A stretch of DNA of 52,573 bases from Oscillospiraceae bacterium (GCA_017521825.1 JAFXBK010000088.1:1-52573); one strand, 5' to 3'. Shown: positions 26,273 to 36,056, numbered from the stretch's first letter. Notes: a model not told the origin generated them from the sequence alone. A program made the numbers and translations.

Positions 26273-27292
26273 ATGTATAAATATGTACTTAAGCGTATCG
26301 GCTACATGGTTATAGTTTTCTTTGTAGTTTCGTTTCTTATGTACTCTGTCTACAACCTTATCCCTTCTGACCCTGCTCGTGCAGAACTTGAGCCTCTGAA
26401 ACAGACCCTTAAGCCTGCAGAGTATGAGGAAAGATATCAGCAGCTTCGTGAAGAGTATGGTCTTGATGACCCGATTCCGGTTCGCTATGCAAGATGGATG
26501 GGTCTTGCAAAAGATACCCGTACCGACACTTTCCACGGAATGCTCCAGGGATATTTCGGATTTTCCCAGGTCTACAAGAAAGACGTTGCGGAAATAATTC
26601 CGGATAGAATGGAGAACACTATTTTTATTAATATTTTCTCCACAATTCTTGCGCTTGGAATTACAATTCCACTCGGTATCTATTATGCCGTTCATAAAAA
26701 CGGTATCGTGGATAAAATCACTCAGGTTATCACAATCGTTGGTTACAGTATTCCGGTTTATATTATAGCCCTTATATTTATTTGGGTTTTTGCGGTAACG
26801 CTGGAAATTTTCCCTGTAACCGGTTCTCAGACTCCCGGTGCAGATTATACCGGTATGAGAGCATTCTTTGACCGTCTTTATTACATCAGCCTTCCGGTTA
26901 TCGTAATGACTTTCGGTTCTCTCGGTGGTATGACCCGTTATGTCCGTGCTGCTATGATTGAAGCACTCAGCCAGGACTATATTCGTACCGCACGTGCAAA
27001 AGGTCTTCGTGAAAAAGTAGTTATCTATTCTCACGCTTGGCGCAATGCACTTCTTCCTGTAATCACCGTTATCATTGGTTGGTTCCTTGGTATCTTCGGT
27101 GGTTCTGTTATCATTGAAAACACATTCGGACTTAACGGCATGGGTGCGCTTTACTACGTTGGTCTTATGAACAATGACTTCGAGCTGGCTCTTTCTATCC
27201 AGATGTTCTACATCGTAGTAAGCCTTCTCGGTCAGCTTGTAATGGACCTTAGCTATGGTCTTGTTGACCCCCGTGTTCGTGTTGATAAATAA
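26273..27292 (+). CDS. Peptide ABC transporter permease (OppB/DppB type)
   Basis: The product has 339 residues with the OppB-type N-terminus (LKRIGYMVIVFFVVSFLMYSVYNLIPSDPA) and the EAA loop RTARAKGLREKVVIYSHAWRNALLP at about 238-262. About six membrane helices are predicted by eye. A GGAGG site sits before the ATG. It partners with the RCC1-containing permease encoded next. Confidence 0.93.
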   Translation: MYKYVLKRIGYMVIVFFVVSFLMYSVYNLIPSDPARAELEPLKQTLKPAEYEERYQQLREEYGLDDPIPVRYARWMGLAKDTRTDTFHGMLQGYFGFSQVYKKDVAEIIPDRMENTIFINIFSTILALGITIPLGIYYAVHKNGIVDKITQVITIVGYSIPVYIIALIFIWVFAVTLEIFPVTGSQTPGADYTGMRAFFDRLYYISLPVIVMTFGSLGGMTRYVRAAMIEALSQDYIRTARAKGLREKVVIYSHAWRNALLPVITVIIGWFLGIFGGSVIIENTFGLNGMGALYYVGLMNNDFELALSIQMFYIVVSLLGQLVMDLSYGLVDPRVRVDK

Positions 27293-27310
27293 TAGGGGAG
27301 GTATAATATA

Positions 27311-29140
27311 ATGAGTAAAGAAAATAAAAAACCTTCCCTTTTTGCGCGTCTTTTCGGAAACCGCAATAAACAGCTTAGCTTTATGGAAGAGGAACAGCTC
27401 CAGAGCCCTACCAGAATGATTATTCACAACTTTGTAAGTAATAAACTTGGTATGACTGGTCTTATTGTTTTCCTTTGTATTTTCCTTTTTGTTATGATCG
27501 GACCGAAATTCTTCGTTCTTGACCTTTCTTATCAGGACAATACTCAGACCAACGTTCCTCCCACGCTTTCCATGCTTTCCGTTCCGGAAGGTCTTGAAGG
27601 AAACGTAAAGGATATCACCCCCGGTACCACTTTCGGTGTTGGTGTTGATAACGACGGACAAGTTTACACCTGGGGCTATACCAGAATTACCGAAGTTATC
27701 GACGTAGGTAATATTCCTCAGGAAGTAAAAGATGCTAAAATTGAGCATATTGCAGCAGGTTATGACCACATTTCCGCAATCGATGAAAACGGTAATGTTT
27801 ATGTTTGGGGTAACGACCGTCTTGGTCAGACTAACCTTCCAAGCGAAATTAGCACTGCTATGCTTATGAAGAAAAACCTCGGATTCAAACAGCTTGAAGC
27901 CGGTTTCCAGTTCAGTGCTGCACTTACCGAGGACGGTAACCTCTATATGTGGGGTAACCAGAACATGGCTGACATCAAAGTCAGAAGCAAATATCAGGGC
28001 GAAATTGAAAAAATCGCTCTTACCACTTATAACTGTGTAGCTCTTCTTAAAGACGGAACTGTTGCATACGTTGGTCTTCAGAGCAACGCAATCGCGGATC
28101 AGCTTCCCGAAGGCCTTACCAATATCGTTGATATCGCAGCAACCGGTAACACTGTTGCAGCAGTTGACGAAAACGGTAAAATCACCGTTTGGGGCAACGC
28201 TTCCGATGGCCTTAACAATGTTCCGGAAATGAGCGCAAAACCTGTTGAACTTTATGGTGGTCTTAAACACTATACTGCTCTTCTTGAAAACGGTGAAGTT
28301 ATTTCCTGGGGTAACAATGTACATGGTCAGTCCGAAGTTCCTCAGTCCGTTATCGAACACGATATTGAAACCGTTTTCGCAGGTTTCTATCAGAACTATG
28401 CTATCAACTCCAACGGCGAAACCGAAACCTGGGGTCTTAAAGGCTACGCTTTCGGTACCGACAACCTTGGCCGTGATATTCTTACCCGTCTTGTTAACGC
28501 AGGTCAGGTAACCATGACCGTTGGTGCAATCGCTGTTGTAATTTCTCTTGTAATCGGAATTATCCTCGGCGGTATCGCCGGATATTTCGGCGGCTGGACC
28601 GATATGATTGTTATGCGTATAGCAGAAGTTATCGGCGGTCTTCCTTTCATTCCTTTTGCAATGATCCTTTCTGCAATCATCGGTACAAGAATTTCTGTTG
28701 AGCAGAGAATGTACCTTATCATGGTTGTTCTCGGTATTCTTTCCTGGCCCGGAACCTGCCGTCTTATCCGTGCGCAGATTCTCAGCCAGCGTGAACAGGA
28801 ATATGTAACTGCGGCACAGGCAATGGGTGTTCGTGAAGGAACTATCGTATTCAAACACATTCTTCCTAACGTACTTTCCCTTATCCTTGTTTCCGCAACC
28901 CTTGACTTTGCAACCTGCATGCTTACCGAATCCACTCTTTCTTACCTCGGTTTCGGTATTGCACCGCCTACTCCTACCTGGGGTAATATGCTTAACGGCG
29001 CAAATAACTCTGTTGTTATTCAGCAGTATTGGTGGCGTTGGGTATTCACTGCTGCTATCTTCGGTGTCTGCACCATTTGTATTAACCTTGTGGGTGACGC
29101 ACTTCGTGATGCGGTTGACCCGAAATCTAACGGAAGATAA
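27311..29140 (+). CDS. Peptide ABC transporter permease (OppC/DppC type) with inserted seven-repeat RCC1-like propeller
   Basis: The product has 609 residues, about twice the usual 300. Residues 1-48 are cytoplasmic and 50-69 form TM1. About 95-378 are seven RCC1-like repeats; six carry the WG motif in contexts such as NVYVWGN, and blade 4 has VG instead. Then GTDNLGRD (382-389) resumes the canonical OppC permease domain, with the EAA loop near 497-520. The insertion replaces the normal extracytoplasmic loop between TM1 and GTDxxGRD, so the propeller would face outside, near the binding protein. Reading frame and codon style are continuous, so it is not an assembly chimera as far as visible. 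Function of the propeller is unknown. Confidence 0.92.
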   Translation: MSKENKKPSLFARLFGNRNKQLSFMEEEQLQSPTRMIIHNFVSNKLGMTGLIVFLCIFLFVMIGPKFFVLDLSYQDNTQTNVPPTLSMLSVPEGLEGNVKDITPGTTFGVGVDNDGQVYTWGYTRITEVIDVGNIPQEVKDAKIEHIAAGYDHISAIDENGNVYVWGNDRLGQTNLPSEISTAMLMKKNLGFKQLEAGFQFSAALTEDGNLYMWGNQNMADIKVRSKYQGEIEKIALTTYNCVALLKDGTVAYVGLQSNAIADQLPEGLTNIVDIAATGNTVAAVDENGKITVWGNASDGLNNVPEMSAKPVELYGGLKHYTALLENGEVISWGNNVHGQSEVPQSVIEHDIETVFAGFYQNYAINSNGETETWGLKGYAFGTDNLGRDILTRLVNAGQVTMTVGAIAVVISLVIGIILGGIAGYFGGWTDMIVMRIAEVIGGLPFIPFAMILSAIIGTRISVEQRMYLIMVVLGILSWPGTCRLIRAQILSQREQEYVTAAQAMGVREGTIVFKHILPNVLSLILVSATLDFATCMLTESTLSYLGFGIAPPTPTWGNMLNGANNSVVIQQYWWRWVFTAAIFGVCTICINLVGDALRDAVDPKSNGR

Positions 29141-29154
29141 GGAGGGAGAAGCAA

Positions 29155-30141
29155 ATGTTATTGGAACTTAAAGACGTCAGAACGTTTTTCAAAACCAAAC
29201 GAGGAATTGTTAAAGCAGTTAACGGCGTAAGCTACTCCCTTGATTCCGGTAAGGTTCTCGGCCTTGTTGGCGAATCCGGTTCCGGTAAAAGCGTTTCCGC
29301 AATGAGCATTCTTCGTCTTCTTGATGAAAACGGCTATATTGACGGCGGCGATATTACTTTTGATGGAAAAGACCTTATTCATCTTTCCAAAGCGGATATG
29401 TATAAAATCCGTGGAAATGATATTTCTGTTATTTTCCAGGAACCCATGACCAGCCTTAACCCGGTTTTCACTGTTGAAAAACAGCTTTGTGAACCGCTTA
29501 TGAACCATCAGGGAATGTCTAAAAAAGAAGCTAAGGCTAAAGCTATTGAACTTCTTGCAGACGTTAAAATCCCTAACCCGGAAGTTGTTACTAAACAATA
29601 TCCTCATCAGCTTTCCGGCGGTATGCGTCAGCGTGTTATGATTGCTATGGCTCTTGCATGCAAACCCAAAATTCTTATCGCTGACGAACCGACCACTGCG
29701 CTTGACGTTACCATTCAGGCACAGATTCTTAAACTTATTAACGAGCTTAAGGATAAAAACAACACCGCAGTTCTTTTCATCACCCACGACCTTGGTGTTA
29801 TTAACCAGATTGCCGATGATGTTGCGGTTATGTATTGCGGACAGGTAGTTGAAATGGCTCCTGCTCACACCATTTTCCACGATAATAAACATTCTCACCC
29901 CTATACCGAAGGTCTTATGCTCTCCATTCCGAGACTTGATACTCCGGCAAACACCCGTCTTGATGCTATTCCCGGCGCGGTTCCGCATCCGCTTGATCTT
30001 CCGAAAGGATGCAAATTCGCACCTCGCTGCAAATATGCAACTGACAAATGCAGGGAAGAAGAACCTCAGCTTGTTTATGTAAACGAGCATCACCAGGTAC
30101 GTTGCTTCTATCCGGATAAGGAGGAGAGACATGGAAAATAA
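29155..30141 (+). CDS. Peptide ABC transporter ATPase (OppD/DppD type)
   Basis: The product has 328 residues with Walker A GESGSGKS at about 41-48, Q-loop [11 protein letters not shown], signature [15 protein letters not shown], Walker [15 protein letters not shown]-loop THDLGV and the OppD-type C-terminal Cys motif ([16 protein letters not shown]). It overlaps the next ATPase gene by 11 bp. Confidence 0.94.
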   Translation: MLLELKDVRTFFKTKRGIVKAVNGVSYSLDSGKVLGLVGESGSGKSVSAMSILRLLDENGYIDGGDITFDGKDLIHLSKADMYKIRGNDISVIFQEPMTSLNPVFTVEKQLCEPLMNHQGMSKKEAKAKAIELLADVKIPNPEVVTKQYPHQLSGGMRQRVMIAMALACKPKILIADEPTTALDVTIQAQILKLINELKDKNNTAVLFITHDLGVINQIADDVAVMYCGQVVEMAPAHTIFHDNKHSHPYTEGLMLSIPRLDTPANTRLDAIPGAVPHPLDLPKGCKFAPRCKYATDKCREEEPQLVYVNEHHQVRCFYPDKEERHGK

Positions 30142-31663
30142 CAGAGAAGTCCTGCTCAGTATCAGCAACCTTAAACAGTATTTCCCGCTGAAGAAAGGTC
30201 GTTTTGTTAAAGCAAACGACGGCGTTTCCATCGATATTTACAGAGGCGAAACCTTCGGTCTTGTTGGTGAATCCGGTTGCGGAAAATCCACCCTTGGCCG
30301 TACCATTCTTCAGCTTTATCATCAGACCTATGGCCGTACCATGTATTACGGTAAATCTCTTGATGATATTGCTCCCAAATATGTAGAGCAGACCATTAAA
30401 AATCTTTCCAAACTTCGCACCGAATGGAAATCCCTCGAAGAAAAGAAAGAAAAAATTGAGGCAGAATATGCTTCTCTTACTGAAGAACAGCAGTATGCAA
30501 AACATGCTGAACTTGACCAGGCACGTAAACTTGCAGAAGACGCAATGCTCAATATCACCAAAATTTTCGGTGGTTTTGTAGTTGTTGAAGATGTAAGCGA
30601 GATTGTTGCCGCATATTCCAAGGAATACGGTTTTGCAAAAGAGAAATCTGCGCTTATTGAAAAACTTGCAAAAGCACAGCTTGCTTACAGCGATCTCGAA
30701 TTTGACGAGAATAAAAAACCGGGCAGCGTAAATGCAGGAAAACTTTCTTCCGCAAAAGCTAAAGTTGATGCAATCAATTCCGAAATTGCAAAAGTTGAGG
30801 AAAACATCGCTGAAGCAAACAAAGCTATTGATGAACTTCGTGAAAAATATAAAGAAACCCCCGATTTTGACAAATATGAAGCAATGCGCGACAACGGAAT
30901 TGACCTTGCACGTCTTGAATATAACGAGATGCGTAAACTCCGCCGCGATATGCAGCTTATTTTCCAGGATCCCTATTCTTCTCTTAACCCGCGTATGAGC
31001 GTTGGCCAGATTATCAGCGAAGGCATGGTTGCACATGATATGGTTCGTGATAAAGGTGAACGCATGCAGGAAAGAGTTCTCGAAGTTATGGATGAATGCG
31101 GACTTGCTCCTTACTTCCTCCATCGTTTCCCGCACCAGTTCTCCGGCGGCCAGCGCCAGAGAATCGGTATTGCCCGTGCACTTGCAACCAATCCTAAATT
31201 CGTTGTTTGTGACGAAGCAGTTTCCGCACTTGACGTTTCCATTCAGGCACAGATTATCAACCTTCTTCAGGATCTTAAAGAGAAACAGGACCTTACCTAT
31301 CTCTTTATTACCCATGACCTTTCCGTAGTAAAATACATTTCCGACAGAATCGGTGTTATGTACCTCGGAAACATGGTTGAACTTGCGGATTCCCAGGAGA
31401 TTTTTGATAATCCTGTACATCCTTATACCGAAGCACTTCTTAACGCCATTCCTACCACCGAAGATGAAGGCCATAAAGATCTTCAGATTCTCGAAGGCGA
31501 TATCCCCAGCCCGGTAAATCCTCCTAAAGGCTGCAAATTCCATACCAGATGCGCTTACTGCACCGAAATTTGCAAACAGGTTGTTCCGGAATGGGAAGAA
31601 GTTTCTCCCAATCACTTTGTTGCTTGCCACCACAAGCTTAACCACAAAGCTGAACAGGAATAA
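30131..31663 (+). CDS. Peptide ABC transporter ATPase (OppF/DppF type) with coiled-coil insertion
   Basis: The product has 510 residues against about 320 for OppF. Walker [10 protein letters not shown] is at 46-54. Residues of about 80-262 are an insertion rich in Lys, Glu and Ala, with at least two coiled-coil stretches (about 87-140 and 170-240). The canonical domain then resumes with [21 protein letters not shown] (Q-loop Q279), signature [15 protein letters not shown] (337-351), Walker [12 protein letters not shown] and H-loop THDLSV (H395). The C-terminal Cys motif is retained. The catalytic core is intact, so it is probably active. The position of the insertion, between Walker A and the Q-loop, is unusual in ABC importers. 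Confidence 0.92.
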   Translation: MENNREVLLSISNLKQYFPLKKGRFVKANDGVSIDIYRGETFGLVGESGCGKSTLGRTILQLYHQTYGRTMYYGKSLDDIAPKYVEQTIKNLSKLRTEWKSLEEKKEKIEAEYASLTEEQQYAKHAELDQARKLAEDAMLNITKIFGGFVVVEDVSEIVAAYSKEYGFAKEKSALIEKLAKAQLAYSDLEFDENKKPGSVNAGKLSSAKAKVDAINSEIAKVEENIAEANKAIDELREKYKETPDFDKYEAMRDNGIDLARLEYNEMRKLRRDMQLIFQDPYSSLNPRMSVGQIISEGMVAHDMVRDKGERMQERVLEVMDECGLAPYFLHRFPHQFSGGQRQRIGIARALATNPKFVVCDEAVSALDVSIQAQIINLLQDLKEKQDLTYLFITHDLSVVKYISDRIGVMYLGNMVELADSQEIFDNPVHPYTEALLNAIPTTEDEGHKDLQILEGDIPSPVNPPKGCKFHTRCAYCTEICKQVVPEWEEVSPNHFVACHHKLNHKAEQE

Positions 31664-31691
31664 TAGTTTGAGTTTTAAGGGAGCTTGACTT

Positions 31692-31967
31692 ATGGCAAAA
31701 AAACATCTTTTCATGCTTTTTCCGAAAAGAGTTGACCGTGCGTTCGAGCTCCAGGCAGAACGAAACGGTCACGATTCGCACGAAGAATATGAAATGGAAG
31801 AATATGACCCTAAAGCCATCGAAGATGAAGTTCAGCTTGCTGACAAAATGGAAAAAGGTGATCTTCCGGCAATGATTGTTGCGGCTCTTGGAATGATGGT
31901 TCCGCTTGCGGCAATAATACTTGTTCTTATAATCGGAATTGCGATTCTCTTAACCGGAATGTATTAA
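31692..31967 (+). CDS. Small single-helix membrane protein at the end of the peptide transporter operon
   Basis: This unrecognised 91-residue protein has a charged, Glu-rich N-terminal half (residues 28-57) and one long hydrophobic helix (about 60-88), ending TGMY. AAGGGAG precedes the ATG and the gene lies 28 bp after the second ATPase, before the terminator, so it belongs to the operon. It could be an accessory subunit that binds the extended transporter. No homologue is known to me. Confidence 0.7.
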   Translation: MAKKHLFMLFPKRVDRAFELQAERNGHDSHEEYEMEEYDPKAIEDEVQLADKMEKGDLPAMIVAALGMMVPLAAIILVLIIGIAILLTGMY

Positions 31968-31975
31968 AAAAAAGA

Positions 31976-32007
31976 AAATCCGTGCTCTTTTGAGCACGGA
32001 TTTTTTG
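31976..32007 (+). terminator. Terminator of the peptide transporter operon
   Basis: The stem AATCCGTGCTC/GAGCACGGATT has a tetraloop and T run. The right arm contains TGAGCAC. Confidence 0.92.
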
Positions 32008-32012
32008 TTATA

Positions 32013-32050
32013 ACAAAACCACCGAAGAATTTCTTCGGTGGTTTTGTTTT
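32013..32050 (-). terminator. Terminator of the pepF-like gene
   Basis: AAAACCACCGAAGAA pairs with its complement. The hairpin has A and T flanks and can act in both directions, a second barrier after the operon. Confidence 0.88.
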
Positions 32051-33754
32051 TTAAATTTCCGCTTTAATTTTTTTAAGCATTTTTTCAACTTTTTCAGCAA
32101 GTTCTTTAAGTGAACCTTCTTTGAAAGGCGAAGGAATTTTTGCTTCTTCAAGAAGAAGATCGTAATACTGTTCGCCGCCCTGTTTCATAAGGCGGATGTA
32201 ACGTGCGAAAGCATCGTCGTAATCTTCAAGGGAGGCAAGAAGGAAACCGAACGCTGCGGTTTGTGCAAGGCAATAATCGATGTAATAGAAAGGAGATTCA
32301 TAGATATGCATCTGATACTGCCAACGGCGGCCGTCTTCAAGGAAGGGTACACCTTCAAGATTGATATGGGGAAGGAATTCTGCACAAAGCTTTTTCCAGG
32401 TTTCGTTTCTTTCCGCCGGGGTCATTTCCGGATTTTCGTAAACAATATGCTGGAAATAGTCAACGATTGTTCCGTAAGGAATGAAAGAAAGTGCGCCGAG
32501 AGCGTGCATATATTTATATTTTGTTGCGTTTTCGCCAAAGAAGTTTTTAATATATTTCCAGGCGAAGAATTCCATGCTCATGGAATGGGTTTCGGCGGTT
32601 TCCATTCCGCCGCATCCAATTTCGAGTGCAAATTTATTATCGGCGATGAGGAAGGCGTTGAAAGCATGTCCTGCTTCGTGGGTCATGACGTCAACGTCGT
32701 CTGCGGATCCGTTGAAGTTTGCAAGAATGAAGGGCTGTTTATATTTTGCAATTTCGGTGCAGTAACCGCCGCCCCATTTGTTTTTTCTGGATTCAACATC
32801 GAAAGCTTCGTTTTCGAGCATAAGGTCGATAAATGCCGCAGATTCATCGCTCATGGCGTGGTACATTTCTTTTGCGGCATTGAAGATATCTTCTTTGTTT
32901 CCGGAAGGTCTGGGGTCGCCGCCGGGAATGATAACGTCGTTATCATAAATCATGTATTTATCGATTCCAAGGTCTTTGGCGTTTTCGCTGCGGAGTTTTG
33001 CAACAACCGGAACGATGGATTCAAGAACGTTTTTACGGAAAGTTTCAACGTCTTTTTTATCGTAGCAAACACGTTCCATGCGGTAATAACCGAGTTCAAC
33101 AAAGTTTTTATAACCAAGTTTCTGTGCCATTTTGGTACGGACTTTAACAAGGCGGTCATAAATATCGTCAAGCTGGTCGGCGTAACCGTTCATAACGGTT
33201 CCGAGGACGGTGTAGGCTTCTTTTCTGGTTTCGCGGTCATCGGATTTAAAATAACCGGCAAGGGCGGCACGGCTGAGTTTTTCGCCGCGGAATTCAAATT
33301 CCATGCTTGCCATAAGTTTGGAATATTCGGAAACGATTTTGTTTTCCTCGATCATATCTTCGATAATTTCCGGGGACATAGCCTTCGCCTGAACTTCCAT
33401 ATGTTTGAATAAAACGGGGGAAAGTTTTTCTTCAAGTTCCGCTCTGAAAGGAGAGTTGAGAAGAGCATCATTATACATGTTCATGAGATTTCCGACCTGG
33501 GGACCAATCTCATCAAAATAATCGTTTTCTTTTACATAAAATTCATCTGCGGTGTTGCAGCTGTATCTGATGTAGGAAAGATTCATTGCGGTGGAATATT
33601 TTGCAACAAGTTCAAGATATTTTTCACGCCATTCAAGAACTTCGTCGGCATTTTTTGCGTTTTTAACACCGTTTATAACTTCAAGAGCGCTTTTTTCAAA
33701 TTCGTCATAGTTAATATGCTCATAAGGCATTTCGCTTACTTTCAAAATTTTCAA
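32051..33754 (-). CDS. pepF: M3 family oligoendopeptidase (PepF-like)
   Basis: The product has 567 residues. The zinc motif HEAGH (HExxH) lies in the segment MTHEAGHAFNAF, with the downstream Glu/His-rich helix typical of M3. PepF-type enzymes cut short peptides in the cytoplasm. It converges with the peptide transporter operon, fitting a peptide uptake and digestion pair, though it has its own transcript. Start ATG at 33754 follows AAGGGG. Confidence 0.93.
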   Translation of the reverse strand: MKILKVSEMPYEHINYDEFEKSALEVINGVKNAKNADEVLEWREKYLELVAKYSTAMNLSYIRYSCNTADEFYVKENDYFDEIGPQVGNLMNMYNDALLNSPFRAELEEKLSPVLFKHMEVQAKAMSPEIIEDMIEENKIVSEYSKLMASMEFEFRGEKLSRAALAGYFKSDDRETRKEAYTVLGTVMNGYADQLDDIYDRLVKVRTKMAQKLGYKNFVELGYYRMERVCYDKKDVETFRKNVLESIVPVVAKLRSENAKDLGIDKYMIYDNDVIIPGGDPRPSGNKEDIFNAAKEMYHAMSDESAAFIDLMLENEAFDVESRKNKWGGGYCTEIAKYKQPFILANFNGSADDVDVMTHEAGHAFNAFLIADNKFALEIGCGGMETAETHSMSMEFFAWKYIKNFFGENATKYKYMHALGALSFIPYGTIVDYFQHIVYENPEMTPAERNETWKKLCAEFLPHINLEGVPFLEDGRRWQYQMHIYESPFYYIDYCLAQTAAFGFLLASLEDYDDAFARYIRLMKQGGEQYYDLLLEEAKIPSPFKEGSLKELAEKVEKMLKKIKAEI

Positions 33755-33875
33755 CCCCTTTATAAAAATTTATAAATTTATTATACACCTTCTTAACTGT
33801 AAAAACAACATAGAGGCCATAGGACATGCAATTTTTAAAAGAATTTTAATATATTTATCAAACGGGGTGATTATT

Positions 33876-34565
33876 TTGGATTATATATTTTTAATCGGAA
33901 TTCTTTCCGGAATTATTTTCTTTGCGCTTCATGTAACTGCGGCCAATTCTTTTCCAAAGCCACTTTCCAACGAAGAGGAAAAAGATTGTTTCGAAAGGAT
34001 GAAAAAAGGCGATAAAACCGCCAGAAACAGCCTTATTGAGCATAACCTCAGGCTTGTAGCGCACATAATAAAAAAATATTACAGCAATTCTGCCGAGCAG
34101 GACGATTTGGTTTCCATAGGGACAATCGGGCTTATCAAGGCCGTTTCCACATTCAATTATGAAAAAGGCACAAGGTTTGCAACCTATGCGGCAAGGTGCA
34201 TCGAAAACGAAATTTTAATGTATTTCAGAAACAAAAAGAAATATGCACAGGATGTTTCCTTTTCCGAACCCATAGAATCCGATAAAGACGGAAATGCTCT
34301 TTCAATAATGGACGTAATGGCAGATGAAAAATCCATAACAGAGGATATTGAAGAAAAATTAAGGGCGGAAAATCTTTATAAGGCGATAGATTCCGAACTT
34401 TTGCCCCGGGAAAAGGAAATAATTTATCTTCGCTACGGACTTTTGGGAAGAAGGGCCTTTACCCAAAGGGAAGTTGCAAAAAAGCTTGGAATTTCCCGTT
34501 CATATGTCAGCAGAATTGAAAAGAAGGCGCTTGAAACTTTAAAAGAAAAAATAAAATATCAGTAG
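33876..34565 (+). CDS. sigK: Sporulation sigma factor sigma-K (pro-form)
   Basis: The product has 229 residues from a TTG start behind GGGGTG. The first about 20 residues are hydrophobic (YIFLIGILSGIIFFALHV), as in pro-sigma-K, which is membrane-bound until cleaved. Sigma-70 region 2 (LRLVAHIIKKYYSN...GTIGLIKAVSTF) and region 4 (EREVAKK-like helix-turn-helix QREVAKKLGISRSYVSRIEKKA) are complete. No skin-type element interrupts it. It points to an endospore former. yqfC and yqfD follow. Confidence 0.92.
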   Translation: MDYIFLIGILSGIIFFALHVTAANSFPKPLSNEEEKDCFERMKKGDKTARNSLIEHNLRLVAHIIKKYYSNSAEQDDLVSIGTIGLIKAVSTFNYEKGTRFATYAARCIENEILMYFRNKKKYAQDVSFSEPIESDKDGNALSIMDVMADEKSITEDIEEKLRAENLYKAIDSELLPREKEIIYLRYGLLGRRAFTQREVAKKLGISRSYVSRIEKKALETLKEKIKYQ

Positions 34566-34578
34566 GGGAGATTAAAAA

Positions 34579-34827
34579 ATGGCAAAACTTATTGAATCAA
34601 TAAAAACAATCTGTCCGCTTGCAACAGATTTTTATATTGAAATTTTTGATAAAAAAGAAGCCGTGCTCACGGGCGATTTTGAAGTTAAGGAACTTGGAAA
34701 TTCGGTGCTCAAATTAAAGAATAATGAGCACGAGTTGATTTTTACGGGAAAAAATTTAAAAATTTCCAATTATACATCTGACGGGATAAGGATTAACGGG
34801 GATTTTGAAAAAATTGAGTTTTGTTAA
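34579..34827 (+). CDS. yqfC: Sporulation protein YqfC (YabP family)
   Basis: The 82-residue protein matches the YabP/YqfC family and sits directly before yqfD, the conserved pair. These are mother-cell sporulation genes in Bacillus. GGGGAG precedes the ATG. Three copies of the GTGCTCA motif fall within 70 bases of this short gene. Confidence 0.85.
   Translation: MAKLIESIKTICPLATDFYIEIFDKKEAVLTGDFEVKELGNSVLKLKNNEHELIFTGKNLKISNYTSDGIRINGDFEKIEFC
34663..34731. repeat. Cluster of GTGCTCA/TGAGCAC motifs in yqfC
   Basis: Three copies occur within 70 bases, at 34663, 34705 and 34725; two are direct and one inverted. Confidence 0.7.
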
Positions 34828-34839
34828 GGGCGTGATTTT

Positions 34840-36045
34840 TTGTTTTTACCGCTGTTAAGATATTTTAAAGGGACGGTTGATTTTTATGCGGAAGGCGCAG
34901 ATGCGGAGAGTTTTTATACCTTCTGTTCAAAAAATGGAATTGAAATAATCTCGCCCCAAAAAAACGGATACGGATTTTTTGCGAAAACCGAAGCAAAAAA
35001 CTATAAAAAACTTAAAAAGCCGGCAAAAAAATACGGAATAAAGCTTAAATTAATCAAAAAACAGGGTTTTTGTTTTTTTGTCAAAAATAACCGGATAAAA
35101 ATCGGCTTTGTTTTTGGTTTTGTTTTTACTTTTATGTTTACGGTTTTGATGAATTTATTTGTTTGGGAAATAAACGTAATCGGGAACCAAAATACGCCAA
35201 CGGAAAATATAATAAAATCTGCCGAAGAGATGGGGCTCTTTACCGGAACGTTTTCCAAAAATCATTTTGTCCAGGATATTGAATGGTATATTTTCCGGGA
35301 AAATCCGGGACTTGCTTCCGTGGAAATAAACATACAGGGAAGCGTGGCTAATATTCTTATAAACGAGAGAAAAACCGAAACGGAAATGGTTCCGGATGAT
35401 GACGTTCCGATAAATCTTGTTGCATCAAAATACGGAGTAATAGAAAAGATGAACGTTTACGACGGAAAAGAAGTTGTTAAACCCGGGGATGCGGTTTTGA
35501 AAGGGGATTTATTGGTAAGCGCAGTTTACGAGGACAGCCATAACAAACTTACCTTAAAGCACGCAAGGGCGGATATTATTGCGAAAACTGATTATAATAT
35601 AAAAGTGGAATTTCCATTGAAAAAAACTATTATTGAAAAAGATAAAATAAAGAAAAAAACATATAAAATCCGTTTTTTAGGGAAAGATTTTTTAATCGGA
35701 AACAGTAAAAACTGTGAAGATTTTCCTTTTGAAAAAAAGTCTAAACAATTATACTTTTTTGGAATAAAACTCCCGATAAGCATCATAAAAACAACATATT
35801 TCAATGTAAAGGAAAACACCATTACATATAGTTTTGAAGACGGAAAAACCGAAGCTTACAGTATTTTATCAAAAAAAGAGAAAACTGAAATGAAAGAGAT
35901 GGAAATTTTATCGAGGAAAACAACAGAAATAATCAAAAACGAAAAATATATGATAGAAGCAGATTATATTGTTCTTATGAATATAGCAAAAGAACAGCCG
36001 ATTGATTCCGATGTTCCGTGGGAAAATACCGACGATATGAGCTGA
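34840..36045 (+). CDS. yqfD: Sporulation protein YqfD
   Basis: The 401-residue protein starts with TTG (MFLPLLRYFKG). One membrane helix is visible at about 90-110, followed by an extracytoplasmic region with VWEINVIGNQNTPTENII, which resembles a POTRA-like fold as in YqfD. In other Firmicutes phoH and ybeY follow; here an NfeD gene follows. Confidence 0.88.
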   Translation: MFLPLLRYFKGTVDFYAEGADAESFYTFCSKNGIEIISPQKNGYGFFAKTEAKNYKKLKKPAKKYGIKLKLIKKQGFCFFVKNNRIKIGFVFGFVFTFMFTVLMNLFVWEINVIGNQNTPTENIIKSAEEMGLFTGTFSKNHFVQDIEWYIFRENPGLASVEINIQGSVANILINERKTETEMVPDDDVPINLVASKYGVIEKMNVYDGKEVVKPGDAVLKGDLLVSAVYEDSHNKLTLKHARADIIAKTDYNIKVEFPLKKTIIEKDKIKKKTYKIRFLGKDFLIGNSKNCEDFPFEKKSKQLYFFGIKLPISIIKTTYFNVKENTITYSFEDGKTEAYSILSKKEKTEMKEMEILSRKTTEIIKNEKYMIEADYIVLMNIAKEQPIDSDVPWENTDDMS

Positions 36046-36056
36046 TAAAAAAAATA

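Noticed and set aside
26192-28858. 888-codon antisense open frame opposite the peptide permease genes
   Set aside because: It mirrors the strong codon bias of the sense genes; its product is low-complexity and no start signals exist. Similar antisense frames opposite ileS and the binding-protein gene were dismissed for the same reason.
33780-33875. Sigma-E or sigma-K type promoter before sigK
   Set aside because: A CATAGGACAT-like -10 is present near 33818, but the spacing to a fitting -35 is not convincing.
33876-34565. Possible skin-like element splitting sigK
   Set aside because: The sigma-K frame is complete from pro-sequence to region 4 with no recombinase nearby.
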